Below, piece by piece: positions 12,400 to 25,914 of a stretch of 64,000 bases of DNA (the stretch's first letter is position 1; every line of letters starts with the position of its first letter). The DNA comes from Mugil cephalus (lineage: Eukaryota > Chordata > Actinopteri > Mugiliformes > Mugilidae): positions 9,042,001 to 9,106,000 of the forward strand of contig NC_061772.1 in assembly GCF_022458985.1 (NCBI RefSeq), read 5' to 3'. The notes under the pieces are model-generated. The model ran no database searches. It was not told the DNA's origin and saw only the letters and a program-made list of their open reading frames with translations. The translations under genes were made by a program, and so were the position numbers.

Positions 12400-15300
12400 T
12401 CACATGCTAACCTCCCATTCAGTTTGCAAAATATATTGAATTAAAATCCCTATAAAAGGCCAATTCTCAGGTTAAAGGAAGTTGTGTTCCAGGCCTGATT
12501 ACCTAAGCTGTTAGCTCTCAGCAGTGAGGTCTGTTTTTACGATTGTTCTGGTTTTTCGTGTAAATGAATTAAAGTTCCATTTGAGTGGCGCCCCTTGTAT
12601 TTGCCAACACATTCTTCAGATTGAGAGCTGAGCTGGCCTCGCTTCAACACATCTCTCTCACAGACTCTTGTTAATAGGCAGCAGTCCTCACGATTCCTCC
12701 CCTAAAGACGGAGAGAGCGGAGGAGGAGGGAGGGAGACAGAGAGAGGGAGAGAGGGAAAGGAGAAAGTCGAGGAAGCCAGAGAGAGTTTTTTTGTGCAGC
12801 GCTTTCACCAGACTCCTCAAAGGCTCCAGAGGATGAGGTTACAATTTATTTCCTCGTTAAGTCTCTTACTGGCCTTTGAGAAGGAGCCAATCGTGTCGCT
12901 CTGCTGCCATCAATAGGCCTAGAACATCAACTACAAATTTCAGGCACAGTTCCTGTGCACAGTAATACTGCAATGAAATTTTAAGGCACAATTTAACAGG
13001 ATTCTGATTTATTATGATAGATAAACGCGTGGATACATTGTGAATGTCTTTACATTCAGAATATAAGTAATCAATGCAAAGAAATACACTCCTGGATATG
13101 TCTGAATATGCAGTACTGATGTAAGAATGAACGTTTAGATTACTAGTCTCTGCATTTGCTCGCTTGACTTAGTAGGAAGAGAAATTTGTTTGCTTTTAAT
13201 AACAAACATTTAATTAAAAAAAAAAAAAAACATCATAAGTGCAGGAACTCTGAAGATTCCTCCAGGTAATAGTCTGTACAAATATAAATAAGTGAAGCTA
13301 AAACAAAGCCAAAGTTAAGGCCATTAGTTCACTCATTTGAGTGTCACTAACTGTGGACACGTTCATGTGACATCCTCTAATTACAGGAGCGTATGTGGCC
13401 GTTAACGGGCCGTCATCAAGTGAGCTTAGGCTTAACTCCCCACCAGCTGTTTCAGCTTTTATTTTATTTTATTATTAATACAATTGTAGTCATTTTTGTA
13501 CTTTTGCTACTTGGATGGTGCATAGTGTTGTGTTGTCACTTGAATCTGTGGTAAATTAACTCATTTACTGTGTTCTAGCTGCAAGCTTTTTATTACTGCC
13601 GGAGAAAAAGAACAAAAGGTGAGCAAACATGGAAATGATCACTATTGTTAGAATTCCACTTGGATAAAGTTATCCCCCTTTCTTTACAAATCTGTGATGA
13701 CAATAATCGGATTTTCTCATTGTGTGACACAGTTGATTTTATATTACTGTTTTATATTACTGCCGTGGCATACCAGTTTATTCTACCTTCATCTGGTAGA
13801 ACAAAAACATGCAGACTACCCAAACTGAGAAAGAGCCTCCAAAACAATACAGCGAGTGGAACCCACCACTAACCCAATGTTTTTAGACCAAGGAACCACT
13901 GCGTGCTGAAATGTACAGGGCACCCCCAACTTACCGAACACCTTGCTCCTCAGCATATACCTTTGATACATCTCTTACATGCATAAACACAGGCAAGTGT
14001 GTCACAGTCTGGTCAAAATGAGAGAGAGAGAGACGTTCATTCAGGCTCGAGTCGAGGCAGATGATTTGCTACTGGGAGAGCCTTGTGTTCAAATAAGCCA
14101 TCCTCCACCCATCTGCTCAGGTGGTGCCCAATCACCATCAGCACCTGGAGGGAAACCAAGTGAGGGAGAGACAGAGAGAGAAAAAAACCCAAAACAGCCA
14201 GCTTTCTTCCATTATAGTAAAGCTGTTTTTACTGGTACATTTGAATGGCTTATGGGGTTTTAAAATTATAATAATCATGTAGAAAAAGGATCAAACAAAC
14301 TAATTTTAGGAGGCACATGGACTGGACAGTGTTAGCTGTGCGTCAGCTATGCCTGCCTTCTCTCTTCCTGCGGACAGTTTTATTGCCTACAACTTTCACC
14401 AGTGCTCAGTCACTGGTGTTGAAATAACCGAAGAAGAGCACTGCAGAGCATCAAATGGCTGAACGGTGTCCGAGTTATTCCGATAACTCACTGACAAATA
14501 TCTTGTTTCCTTCACTTCAAAGGACATTACATAGACTAACACTTGTCTCCTTGAGACTTGCCATAATCATAACCATTCGTGCTCGACACTAACTCTTACG
14601 CTAGCCTTACTGTTTGACATTATGTGGACTTTCTTTTTCCCCCAAAGTGAAAAAAGAACGACTCACAGCCACATGCAGTTGCTGACGCTGCATGAATTAA
14701 ACACTTTGCATAATTTTTTGTTATTTGTACTTTTACATGGTTGTCTGTCAGTGTGTCCCCGCTCAGAAACAATGCCTTTTTCTTAATTTGTTTGTTTGTA
14801 CTGCATGCCCAGGTAAACTATTGACTGTAATGGGAATCATGTAATTCCCACAAGGCAGCCCAGGCAAATTTAAAGCCACACAACACAAACGTTAAAAACT
14901 TCCTTTTGCTCCCAGTGAATAAATTCATCGATGATACACGGCCCAGCGGGGGCCACTGAATGTGAACAACACTGCTGGTGACCCGAGGATGCAAAGCTGC
15001 CGTGACTTATTTGTTTCCCTTGTGCATCACGGGAATACATGCACGCAATTATACCTGCTGCAGCATGCTGTGATATCAACCCTAGTGTAGTCCACACAGA
15101 CGAAACACACACATTAATACAAAATGCAAAGCTCACTGTGCAGCAGCTCTTTTCAGCTTCCTACCATGTCTGAATGAGGTCAGTGTGGCTAAACATTGTG
15201 TGTTTGATAATTGCTGCTTTAAACGTGGGACATGCCTTTTTCTTTTACATTACATTAAATAATGGTTCACACTTTCATCTTTGCACTTTTGGATTTTCTC

Positions 15301-16757
15301 ACAAAGAGTGGCTAGGCCTGTCTGTCTGTCTGTCTGTTGTGTGCCTGAATCTCTCCCTGCTGTCCCCGAGGCTGCCCAGCTGAAACAACACAGACTAGAG
15401 GACACTTAAGAGCTTTTCTCTATCCTCTCTCACTCAGCACTGCCAAAATCATGAGCCCTCCCCTCATCTCCTGCCAAAACCTCTTCCTCGCGCGGAAGTG
15501 TCGGCTCTGCTCGACAGCTGCTGCGATGAATTAGCGCCTAACTTCCCCGTTCAAAATTAACATCTGCAGAGTACGGAGAAAAGGGGCAGACGCGTCGGCG
15601 TGGTTAACCCAAAGGCACGGCCGTCAAGTTACGCCACCACATTAGGGCCTCGCATAAGGCGAATGGTCACCGTGGCAACAGCGGAGTCTTTCAGGAGAAG
15701 GAAGCAAATGAGAAGGAGGGAGAGGACGTAACAGATTAGCACACCTGGTGACATAACAAAGGAGTGCTGATGGGTACATAAACATGTCTGTATAATGGTG
15801 TTAACTGTAAATCACAGCGCGGTCCCTCCCCATGTTGTCATCATGCTATATCTCATAATAAGAGATGGATACATGAGAATACATGCACGAGGGAGGGCAC
15901 AGTGCAGACAGTCTGGACATGTTCTGTCTGCACGCTTCACGATGATAACTGTGACACAGACGCACACAAACCGAAAACTAAAATAGAGGCCAGATGGCGC
16001 TGCGCGTGACAGGGTGAGAGGGGAGAGAGTGCGTGGTCCTTCAGACAGATGGAGGCAGCGATAACCGTTTCTGAAGACAGGGCCCCAGAGACAGGGGCAG
16101 GCGCCCGCGTATCTGCTGCCAGCGGCCTCATATTCTGGGTTTTGTTCTCTTTAATCTTCTAACCTGTGGAGCATCCAGACAAATGAAGCACATTAAGAAG
16201 CTGTGAGCAAGAGCGCCATCCCTCAGACGTGGCACCAACAAAGCCCCGTTCATTAACCTGACTTTTGCTGAGGATTTACACCACGTCAAAAGGATTTGGC
16301 CGCGTGTGCGACTGGTGGGTGACGTTGAAAGGCAAGTGTGGCTTTTGCAATATCAACAGCGACACGGGATTATCAACCATGAGCCTGTGAGTCAACAATA
16401 TTCAAGGATCTACATGGTAACAGAGAATGAACTGTGTCCCAAGAGACGGTGTCAATGGGCTGTGAACATGTGATGTAGCCCTAATGATCCTCTATAGATG
16501 CTGCTGCTGCAGCAGCAACGCAGACTATTTAGCAATACTGTTTCTGCCATCTTTGCACAGAAGAGGGCAGCAAAGAGTGAGCTTCCGTCCTCAGGAGGAA
16601 AAGTCACCATATGCGGTATCAGTGCACACATGCATGAAGAGATCAGGTCGGTGCATCACACAAAAATGCTTCCTTCTACACGTGTGCACACGCTATAAAA
16701 AGCTATCTTTACACACAAAGTTATAGAGCACTGTGAAAGATGACAGGGTATTGTCTA

Positions 16758-16840
16758 AAGATAAGATAAGATAAGATAAGATAAGATAAGATAAGATAAG
16801 ATAAGATAAGATAAGATAAGATAAGATAAGATAAGATAAG
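16758..16840. repeat. (AAGAT)n pentanucleotide array
   Basis: About 16-17 tandem AAGAT units, so the strand reads GATAAGATAAG throughout and presents a regular array of GATA-factor core sites every 5 bp. Confidence 0.95.
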
Positions 16841-17440
16841 GATATGACATGGAAAAGCAAACATTACATAAATAAAAATAGAAACATATCTTGACAAGGA
16901 TGAAACACACAAATCTACATCACTAGCTAGAATTACACTACACTGCACTGATCCTCGGCATCAGCAGCTGAGCAAAGGGTCAGTGGCTGAGGAAGACTAC
17001 AGCACGTCCAGTCACACATTCCCTCCATGTGACCTGTCAGTGTCTGTAGGAGACGCTCACAGAGACATAACAGAGTGCTTTTGGGACTGAAGCCAGACAC
17101 GCAGAGAGGTGTGTTAGGGCGCAGCAATATAATTATTTCATGAGATCTGTTGTGAGTGCACTGCACCCGGAGGCTTACAGGGATGTAGCCGCTAAGGTGA
17201 AAATGATACGATCCAGGTCACCGTAAGGCAGACCCGCACAGAGGGGTCACTCAGAATACACCCGCAGCTCTCCCTTAACGCATAAATGTGCCCACAAACT
17301 CTTTGTATTTTTCACGCTGCACGCATAGCTGCCTCTTCCTGCTCGGTGCATCTCAAATCTCTGGCGCCCATCTGCAGAAGAGAGAGAAGGCCCGCTAAAA
17401 CGAGCTAACAAGTTATCTGTACTGACAGCGGTCACGTTTT

Positions 17441-17720
17441 GCTGAATCACTCACGCGCCTGCTCCCGCTCCTGAACGGCAAACAGGGTCTTTATTTGGAA
17501 ATGAGGGCGGGGGTGGCAGTCAGTGACGTCACTCCCCGTGACGGAGCGCCCGTGGCATCCCGGCGGGGTGGACAGAGGTGAAGAGGCTGCTAAAGTCACC
17601 CCGCTGAGCCTGCAGAGCAACACACAGGCTGCATCCTTAGCTCCTATTACAGACACACTAGGCAGCTTTTCGTAGCACTGCTGAGTATTGTCGAGGGTGA
17701 CCTTCTCCATATGTTGCTGG
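17441..17720. promoter_or_regulatory. CpG-rich stretch with a perfect CRE
   Basis: A GC- and CpG-rich block in otherwise AT-rich DNA. It contains the full palindrome TGACGTCA at 17524-17531, followed closely by CCGTGACGGAGCGCCCG and CCCGGCGGGG. It could be a promoter or enhancer. No adjacent splice donor or coding exon is evident in either direction. Confidence 0.35.
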
Positions 17721-20700
17721 TGGCTAGCATTAAGTGTATAATTTACGGTAATTTAATATATTTGCATGTTAGGTTCCAGGGGAGTGAGTGCAGCTACCAC
17801 CTTTCTGATAAACCTCATGCCAGACAGACTGGTGCACAGCTCAGCCAACTAGTTCAGACTGGTTAATTTCACCACCCTCTATTTCTTCACGCACAACACA
17901 TATTAGTCACGTCTGATGCTGAGATGTAATGGCTCCATTTATTATTTTGATACCATCTCCCACCTCCCTCCTCCCATCTATCTCCCTAAAGTCAGCACCA
18001 CTTCCCGCTACCACTACTTTCTCAGATATGGCACCCTTCAGTCATGACCAGCACCGGTCAACTTGGCTGAACTTGTGACCTTTTTTGAAATGTCATCTGC
18101 CTAATTGTGGAATGATGATGCGATGATGCTACAAAGTGCCCGGCATGAGTCACGCTCATGTGGCTGGACAGGAACAAAAATTCCCGCAGCCGGCTTTTAA
18201 AATCACATGGAGGTCCTTCCCAGGACTGAACATCTGTAACATCTGTGTTTCCACTTCTGGCCACACAGTGAATATTTTTATCATCAGTGCTTAATATCTA
18301 AGAATCGGTCTGATTGTTTCTGAAATGTTTTCAGTTTCCCATACTTTCCACATCAGTTACGGTCACGTAGGTGCGTGCGCGCACAGCCACCATGGTAGAT
18401 CACTCAATTTGTTGCCAACGTTGGCTGAAGGGAACATTTTTCTCGCGTTCTCCTGTGCTTATCTTGGCACGATAGGGAGGACATTTTTAGAGTGGCAATG
18501 GCGGACCTGTCAGCGGAGGACTGATGATGTTTAACGTTCCGCTGATTATCTCCTCTCAACGCATGACCGTTTCAGCCACTTGTGCGAGCACTCCAGTGTG
18601 TGCTTTTACGTAAGTGCTCACCAAGTTGTTCTTCTTCACCTGTTTTTTTTTTCTCATGAAAGAGTGGGAATAGTCGTGACCGGTAGATTATTTATGAGTG
18701 TTCCTCACTGTGAGTTCTTCACTGGTGCCAGTACAAGAGATTTACTACGTCTGCAGTGGTCTGAATGTTCATTTTGTTAGTGGAATAGCAGAAAATAGTC
18801 AGAAGGTAAGAGTAAACTGAAGGGGAAAGGAGAAAAGAGAGAAGGGTGAACAAAAGAAGCATTTGCTTTATTACAGCGCATGACCAAATGTACATGAGGA
18901 GAAGCGGGCAGGAATCTGAACAGAATACAAAATAACATGGGAACTAGAAAATCAACTAGGATGCGAGTGGCGCAGAATGATGGGAAAGGAGAGGAATGAA
19001 AATGTTGAAGTGATGAAGGAAATGTTTATGCAGTGCCTTTTGTTTTATTCAGAGTGATATTCCCTCGCAATAACCTACAGTGCTCTTAGGAAAGTGAACT
19101 TGTGTGTTCCATTACACAAGGTCTGGTAGCCCTCTGAGCTCCAGAGGGAGACCAGCAGCATACTAATAGCAGCCACAATGCCCACACGACAGACAAGACG
19201 ACAACATTGGTTACGGCATAGCCCATCTGTAGTACTGCACAACTACTCTCGCAAAGAGCAAATCTTTGGTTAAACAATCCTGTGCACGCTAGTGTAATGT
19301 TTAATGCTGACATTGTAATCCACTGAGTTACATTTAACGGGCAAAATCCGACCACATAACAGAGTTACTGACTGACATTTACTTATTGTTTAGATGTATT
19401 AAGTTGTCTTGGCAGCTAGTTGGAGAACCAGTGGTAAATGGAAACGTTTCATCCATTGACACTAAGTGATGAACATTGTTTTCTGTTGTTCGAAAATGTT
19501 TTTTGACACCAGGAAATAGTATAACGTGCTCCACCCTCTTGTGAAATCCCACCGCACTCTTCCTCAGAGCCTTGTGTGTTGTCATGGTCCCTCCACACAG
19601 TTTTACAGCCATTTACTCTCCTCACACCTGAACTGTACCTCCTGGGAGTCAGGGGTGGAAGATTGATTTTTGTTTTTCTAATCAGATGGTGAGCTGATCT
19701 TCTCTCCTAGCAGACGTTAGGTTGCACTGTAAACCGCTTACAGCATCGACGTTGAGAACAAAAGCCGAGTGGGTCGCTTTGGGAAAGGTCAGATGCTCAA
19801 AACATATTTTTATCTCTCAGCATGATACTTTTACAAATGTCCACGTATTCTTGATTAAAATGTCAGGAACAAGTTAGTTTGAGTGCTATGGCAGCCAAGT
19901 CTGGACAGTTTTTTTTCATTATTCAAACTTGTCAAAATACAGCTGTTTATGAACATGGTAAAATTCTTTGTCTCTGTGATAGAGGTTGGTTTATAAATCC
20001 TGTAATTATTTCTGCCTGATCTGTGGTATGCAGCTGTGGCACATGGCCATTGTTTTGTTGGGAAAGTATTTCCTGTGAAGCCTCTTTAGTTTAGCCTTAA
20101 TTTAGTCCCTGACCCTTGCCTAAATACGGAAGCACAGCGAAACAAACAATCTTGTCTTTGACATTTAACCAGACAGTGGAAACTTCCACTATGGGTTTGT
20201 GCCAAAAACTAGGACTGCCTCTTCTATCAATATTTCACAGTGCCTTTATGAATTTTTTGTAAAGTATAAAAGCACATGTGGCTTTGTGACAAACTGCATT
20301 TTACATTTATAAACTTGCATGCATGTGTGGGCTTGCATGCATCTGTGAAATGCTTCTTATACAACACAAGGAAATGCTCTAACATGATGCTGTGACAACA
20401 CAACACTGTGTCAGATTAAGATAAAAATCAAATCAATATACACCGAGAGGAAGAAATGAGGTTTGAAAATGAACAAAAAATGGGAAAAAAAAAAGAAGTC
20501 TTGGGTCAAAAACAACGGCTCGTCAACATGCTGGAAAAGCGGAGGGATGGAAACAGGACAGCTGTGGTCAAGGGAAAAGTAATGCCATCTTAGCTAGAAG
20601 TGTTCAAAACAACATAATGAATTTTCCACGGTAGTAAAAGATCATTTGTCCAATGAATTATTCAGGTGCAGTGCTCACAGAGACGGGGTTATAGCTGCAC

Positions 20701-22420
20701 CCTGTGCTGCAGCTCTGGCTGCTGCTGAGTCATGATCTTATCACCATATTTTTCTGCATGCTTCATATAAATAGAAATGATTCCAACTGAAAACCATGAA
20801 AGCAGCGCCGCTATTATAGCCAAAGGGCACGTTCTGCATGAGGTGAGAGAAGCTGCGCAGGTGGCATGAAAATGGCTGTGGGTTCGTGGCGGCAGTCTAA
20901 TAAAGTCAGAGGCCCGAGGGAGAGAATGATGATCAGAGCGTCATCATCACATGATCACAGCAGTTATGCAAGCGGCTGTTGTTACACAGCATGACGATGT
21001 TGCCTGATTACCACTGCTTGGTAATTACACAGCCAACACCGCGTGCACTTTGGTGATACACATGCTGTTTTGTTGTTTTTGTTTTTTTCCTGCGAGTGGC
21101 TGGAACTACATCAGTGCCAAAACTTTGCCGTGAAATGACTTGCCGATGTTAATATACTGTGTCTAATGCATCTTCCAAATAGTCGAAGGCAGCATCAAAT
21201 CAAACAGAGCACTTCTTAATTCCCTGCCTCATCACTTGCTGATGCTTGGATGTTTGAATCTACATTTATCTGTGTTCTGGGGAATTACGTGATTGTCCGC
21301 TTGGAACAAGCTGCTGAGTAGCTCTGAACACAGAATTAAAGTGGAGTCTCACAGCAGGTTTTTATTGACCGGCCATATGGAAGCACACTGAGCTGGTGCA
21401 CAGAGCTGCTCCGAGCTGTCAGGAGGCCCTCGACATGAGCAAGTAAGCAAAGTTCAGCTTCCTAACTTCCTTTGACCGGGAGCCGACACGGATCAGTCAT
21501 CACTCTGTCAGGGTTAACATGAAGATTAAGCAGGATCGTGTTCTGATCGTGACACAAACTCCCCCCTGAATGCACCACCCACGTATACATGTACATAGAG
21601 TCCACGCACTATCTATGCTGAAACTCCCATTTAATGCCTTTAATGAACGAGTTGGAGGCTTGGTTGATGCACTCTGGAGACTCTTTGTCGATGCACTCTG
21701 GGGCGTTATTTAATTTCTTGCTTCTTGCATATGGATTACAATTTAAAGAGAATACTGCTTTTGTTATTAGAAATGAAAGAGTAGTAGATTGATTGCCATT
21801 TGATATCCATTAACCCCACTACTTAACAGCAAACAGCAAAACGTCTCGTAGAAATACAACGATTCAGCTAATAGGCTTTATGCAAACATGATCATCAGTC
21901 ATCATATACTAGACTGTGGGGATGTTACAATGTTCTTAAGATTGTGGACCGCAAAGCTTTAAAACAGCTGCATTAACTTTGTCAAAAATAAAATAGATGC
22001 AGTTTTTGTTCATCCCGTGCCATACGTCTAAAGGGGACTTAACCAAAATTCCAAAACATTAGAGGTAGAACATTCCCATTAGGTCTCTGCATGCTGCTCA
22101 TTGTGTCTTTGCCCAAGTCTTGCTGCAATTTCTCCTGCTTCAGGCTACAACCCCTCCCCTTTTCAGACGGAGGGGGTGTGGCGTCAGACTGCAATCGATT
22201 CAAGGACGCGTCCACAGCCATGTCTACAATGGCGATGGCTCCATCCCACTGCAGTGCTGCTTTATGAATGGGAGGGGGGTGGGGGGTGCAAGCAGGGGCT
22301 CAGCTGACCACTTAGCCCACACATTCACAGCTCGGCAGCCTCACACGGCACAAATGCAACAGCTACGTTAAATAAAGGCTCGTTTTCAGAGATTGCACTG
22401 GAAGAATATGAGCTTAAAGA
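17721..22420. other. Gene-poor region upstream of the PPP1R3 transcript end
   Basis: No supported exon. Complex, low-repeat sequence at about 20640-21070 may be regulatory. Open frames here are short and lack recognisable domains. Confidence 0.35.
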
Positions 22421-22424
22421 ACTC

Positions 22425-25400
22425 ACAGAAGGTTCAGCGCCTTTATTGTCCGTTGTTATAATAAAATACAGGTTACATTAAAAACTAAACATAAAAATAA
22501 AGGTATCTTTTAGTCATACATGCAAACATGGTTCAAATCTACTGGAGACAGCTCACAGTGCAGATGTTACAACACAAAGAAACGGTTGCATAGGAACTAC
22601 AGGTAAAACAAAAGTCTCACAGACAAGACGGCAAATCAAGAAAAAACATCAGTGACATTAAAACTGTTCTACATGAGACAGAAGTGATTTTAGCTTTCTA
22701 CAATGTGAGAAAAAAAGCAGAACATCATGACAAAGAATGGAAAACATTTTGTTTAGTAGCAGTTCACAAGAGAAGCTTTCATATACAGTATATATATCTA
22801 TATACTACACCCTTTTTGTTACCCTTACAGCATCAGATCTGCTTTGACTGAGTTTGCTCAGTGTCATACAATCATAAGTCGCTCATACCAAAAGCTACAT
22901 ACCACCAAAGTGCATCGAATGTTTCCCGTTTTGCCCAGGTCTCTCATCGCTGTCCACACATGTTCTCACCTCATATCTCAACAAACAAGCACATGCCAGC
23001 TTCCATTTCTCTTACATGTCCTTTAGTGAACCCACAGTTTAGTAAGGCAGCGTTTATGTGCAGACGCACATGTGGGGTTTCCAATAAACTAATTTCTCTC
23101 AGTTACATTGTTCACATTGCGTTCGATCTTAAGGAAAAACTTATTGTATATTTTGAGACAAAATGTCATCAGCATTGCCAATTTTAACATATTTTAAATG
23201 GCCCTGGAGACCTATTAGTAAATGTGCTTGTTTTTTTTTGTTTTGTTTTTTTACTGTCACAGGATCATAACAACCAACCGATCACCAGTCCCATCTCACA
23301 GTTCTGCTTTTAAAATGCTACAAAGTACACACAACACAAAACAGTTATAGGAAGACATTCAATATGAAACATTAAGACATTTACATACATATCCATATAC
23401 CAGTGAGCTCTGATGCAAACTGTTTTGAATACACTGAGGTGAAAATCTAATCCGACCAGAAGCCCTTTATCTTCTCGAAGACAGGGATGCACCAATAACA
23501 ACAGCAGTGCAGGGGATACAACCATGTCTCCTAAACGTCAGCAAACGTGACAGGAATGTGGCATCTTAAAAGGCAACATTTCTAAAAAATATTATTTGTG
23601 TCGGACAACCTCAACACAAAAATGTTGTCTACCAGAGAAAATCTGATCAGCCGTCAGTCAAATGTCAAAAATCACAGACTGTGCTGGCAGTGATTAATTG
23701 GTATTGATGCATCTCTCCGTACCCTCGTCATTCACCTCAGCCCGGATAATTCATGCTTTCTGGGGTTGCACTGCATGGATGCTGGAACTTCGTTTACATA
23801 GACCAAAGCAGACAATTTGCATATACCCACTGGTTTAACAACATTTCATACAGTAAGCGCTGCCTTTTGTATCCACAGCAAGTTTAAATAAGGAAACGAG
23901 AGAAGTGCAGCTCTGTGCATGATATAGCTAAACAGCACGGTGGCTGTTATCATCTCAGCGCTGATCTTCTTCCATCTGATCAAAACTAACTTTTGTGTTG
24001 ATAGCACTTTAGTTCTGACATAAATCTTGTCATATTTCGAGACTAAAGGTACAGATGGATTCACAGTGGAACTGCTCCAAAAACTAAGTGGCTTACAGGA
24101 ATAGTTTCCATCCTCATGCCGACCTGATAGCCTGAATAAGTGGAGCGCTTCCCTCAGAAGCCCGGATGATGTAAACAAAAGCCAAAGTGATGCTCAGATT
24201 ACAGTCAGAGCACTGGAATTAAAAGGCCCAAGCCTGTCGTTCCCCCTAGACGTCGGAGCGGAAACTTTCTACACAAACACTAATATTGTCTTATAAGTTT
24301 TTGGAGAAGCATGGTGAATATCTGCATTTAAGTGAACACGTTTAGGACACACATATTTGCCATAAAGGCGGACTACATGAAATGCATTGGAGCTTATTTT
24401 GAAGACTTCTCTCCACTGAATTCAGTAAAAGCATACAGATGTAGACGTAAAGTGCCATCTAAAAAAATAGGATAAATGGTGTGGAGGAATTCGAGAAGGT
24501 AAATGTCAGCCAGTGAGGTGGTTCAAACCATTTCGACCATGCGTTAGGAGAGTGAGGAGCAGCACTATTCCTACACAGTATGACGAGTAGTACTGCACAT
24601 TTACAGCAGCAGAGACGGGGTTCATAGCTACTTTGTCTAGAGACAGAATTCCTCTGTGAAAAACACAGATACGCAGTGCAAGCACTGTGTTTAAAATAGA
24701 CAAATGTACAATAATACATTTTCTGTGTGAAGGTATCAGTTAGAAAATAACTGCTGTGAAAATAAAGTCTATTCTGCAACGATTAACCTGAAGAAGAGAA
24801 GAAAAGGTCCACAAGTACTCTGAGGTAAATTTAAGCTTTCGTATAGTCACTGTATTTCTTTATGAGAACAGCAGCCATGTTGGAGATGCCCATTCAGAAA
24901 AGACGATGAATCACAATAAAATGCGAGCGTCTTGAATCTCAGCCTTTACAAACACAGCCTTAATGGTTTAGAGGTATATGAATTATGCAGCTATGCTTCA
25001 AGATTCTTTCTAGAGATATATGGATATTAGTTTACTGGTGTTTGGCTAGACCTCTTTGATATTTCAATTTGGAAATGATACATGTTAAATCGTTTTTACA
25101 TCAATGAAGCAAAGGTGGCTGCAAGACAGCTGCAAATTAAGGGCATTAAGAGGCAGATGCTGTTGTTTTAAACTCATTATGGTGTCCCTGGATCCTTGTT
25201 TGATGATGATGTCTAAAACTTGATTTTAGTCAAGTCTTATTTGAGCAGTACTGTACAGCATTCAATGTACAACTTCCTACATCATGGCTTAGAATAAGGC
25301 ATTTTAATGGCATGAAAGCGGGAAATTACACATTGAAATGTTCAATAAAATATAGTTCCTCGTATTTCTCTTCTGTCTAGGTAAGACGTGTGCCGCCTCG

Positions 25401-25914
25401 GAGCCCACATCACTCCACATCACTCCAGATGTGATGCTGTCTGCTTCCCACTGAGACGTTGTGTTTGCACGCATGCAAAACGAAACTGACAATTTTTTTC
25501 GGAACACAGTGCCACCGTATAGATTCACAAGATCCCCTGAAATGGGCCGCGATGCCTGGAGTTGGGATGGCCCGGCACGTTTTTTCGTGGCACGTGTTTA
25601 TTACATTACATAACGTGAACATGCCCTCCCAAAGGGCACCCAGCTGTAGAGAGCCCTGACATCAAGGCAAAAATATCTCGCAGTATCCCCACACCGGGAA
25701 CCTATACCAGGCTTGCACGGTAGTTTTACACGCGCGATGTGTTATTACAGCAGGGAATATATGTTGTGAGAAAATATGTTCGGGTCTGTGTCAGGTCATG
25801 TGTGTAACAACAGCGGGGAAATAATAATAATATTCATTAAAAATGAATGAACAGGCTACAGTCATGAATAACCTATCCGGAAACCGGTTACGCACAAGAG
25901 TGCCACCGCAGAGC
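22425..25914 (-). other. Predicted 3' UTR of the PPP1R3 gene
   Basis: From the PPP1R3 stop codon to a minus-strand AATAAA (TTTATT on the plus strand at 22442-22447) lies about 3.5 kb with no coding exon and little repeat, which suits a long 3' UTR. Another minus-strand AATAAA, near 25587, could give a much shorter transcript. The downstream end is inferred only from the poly(A) signal; transcript data would settle which site is used. Confidence 0.45.

Larger units (their letters stand above)
7400..17440. other. Gene-poor region, possible regulatory DNA
   Basis: No supported exon over 10 kb. It holds CA/GT microsatellites, the Tc1 fragment at 11240, an ATGACGTCAT palindrome at 11029-11038, the AAGAT array at 16758, and sequence-complex stretches around 7385-7560 and 15480-15700 that may be conserved non-coding elements. 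Nothing else stands out. Confidence 0.35.

Noticed and set aside
12031-12444. 137-codon open frame on the plus strand
   Set aside because: Ends in a Thr-His run from a CA array and has no recognisable domain or splice signals.
19086-19355. 89-codon frame with a hydrophobic stretch on the minus strand
   Set aside because: Isolated, no homologue recognised, no splice or poly(A) context.
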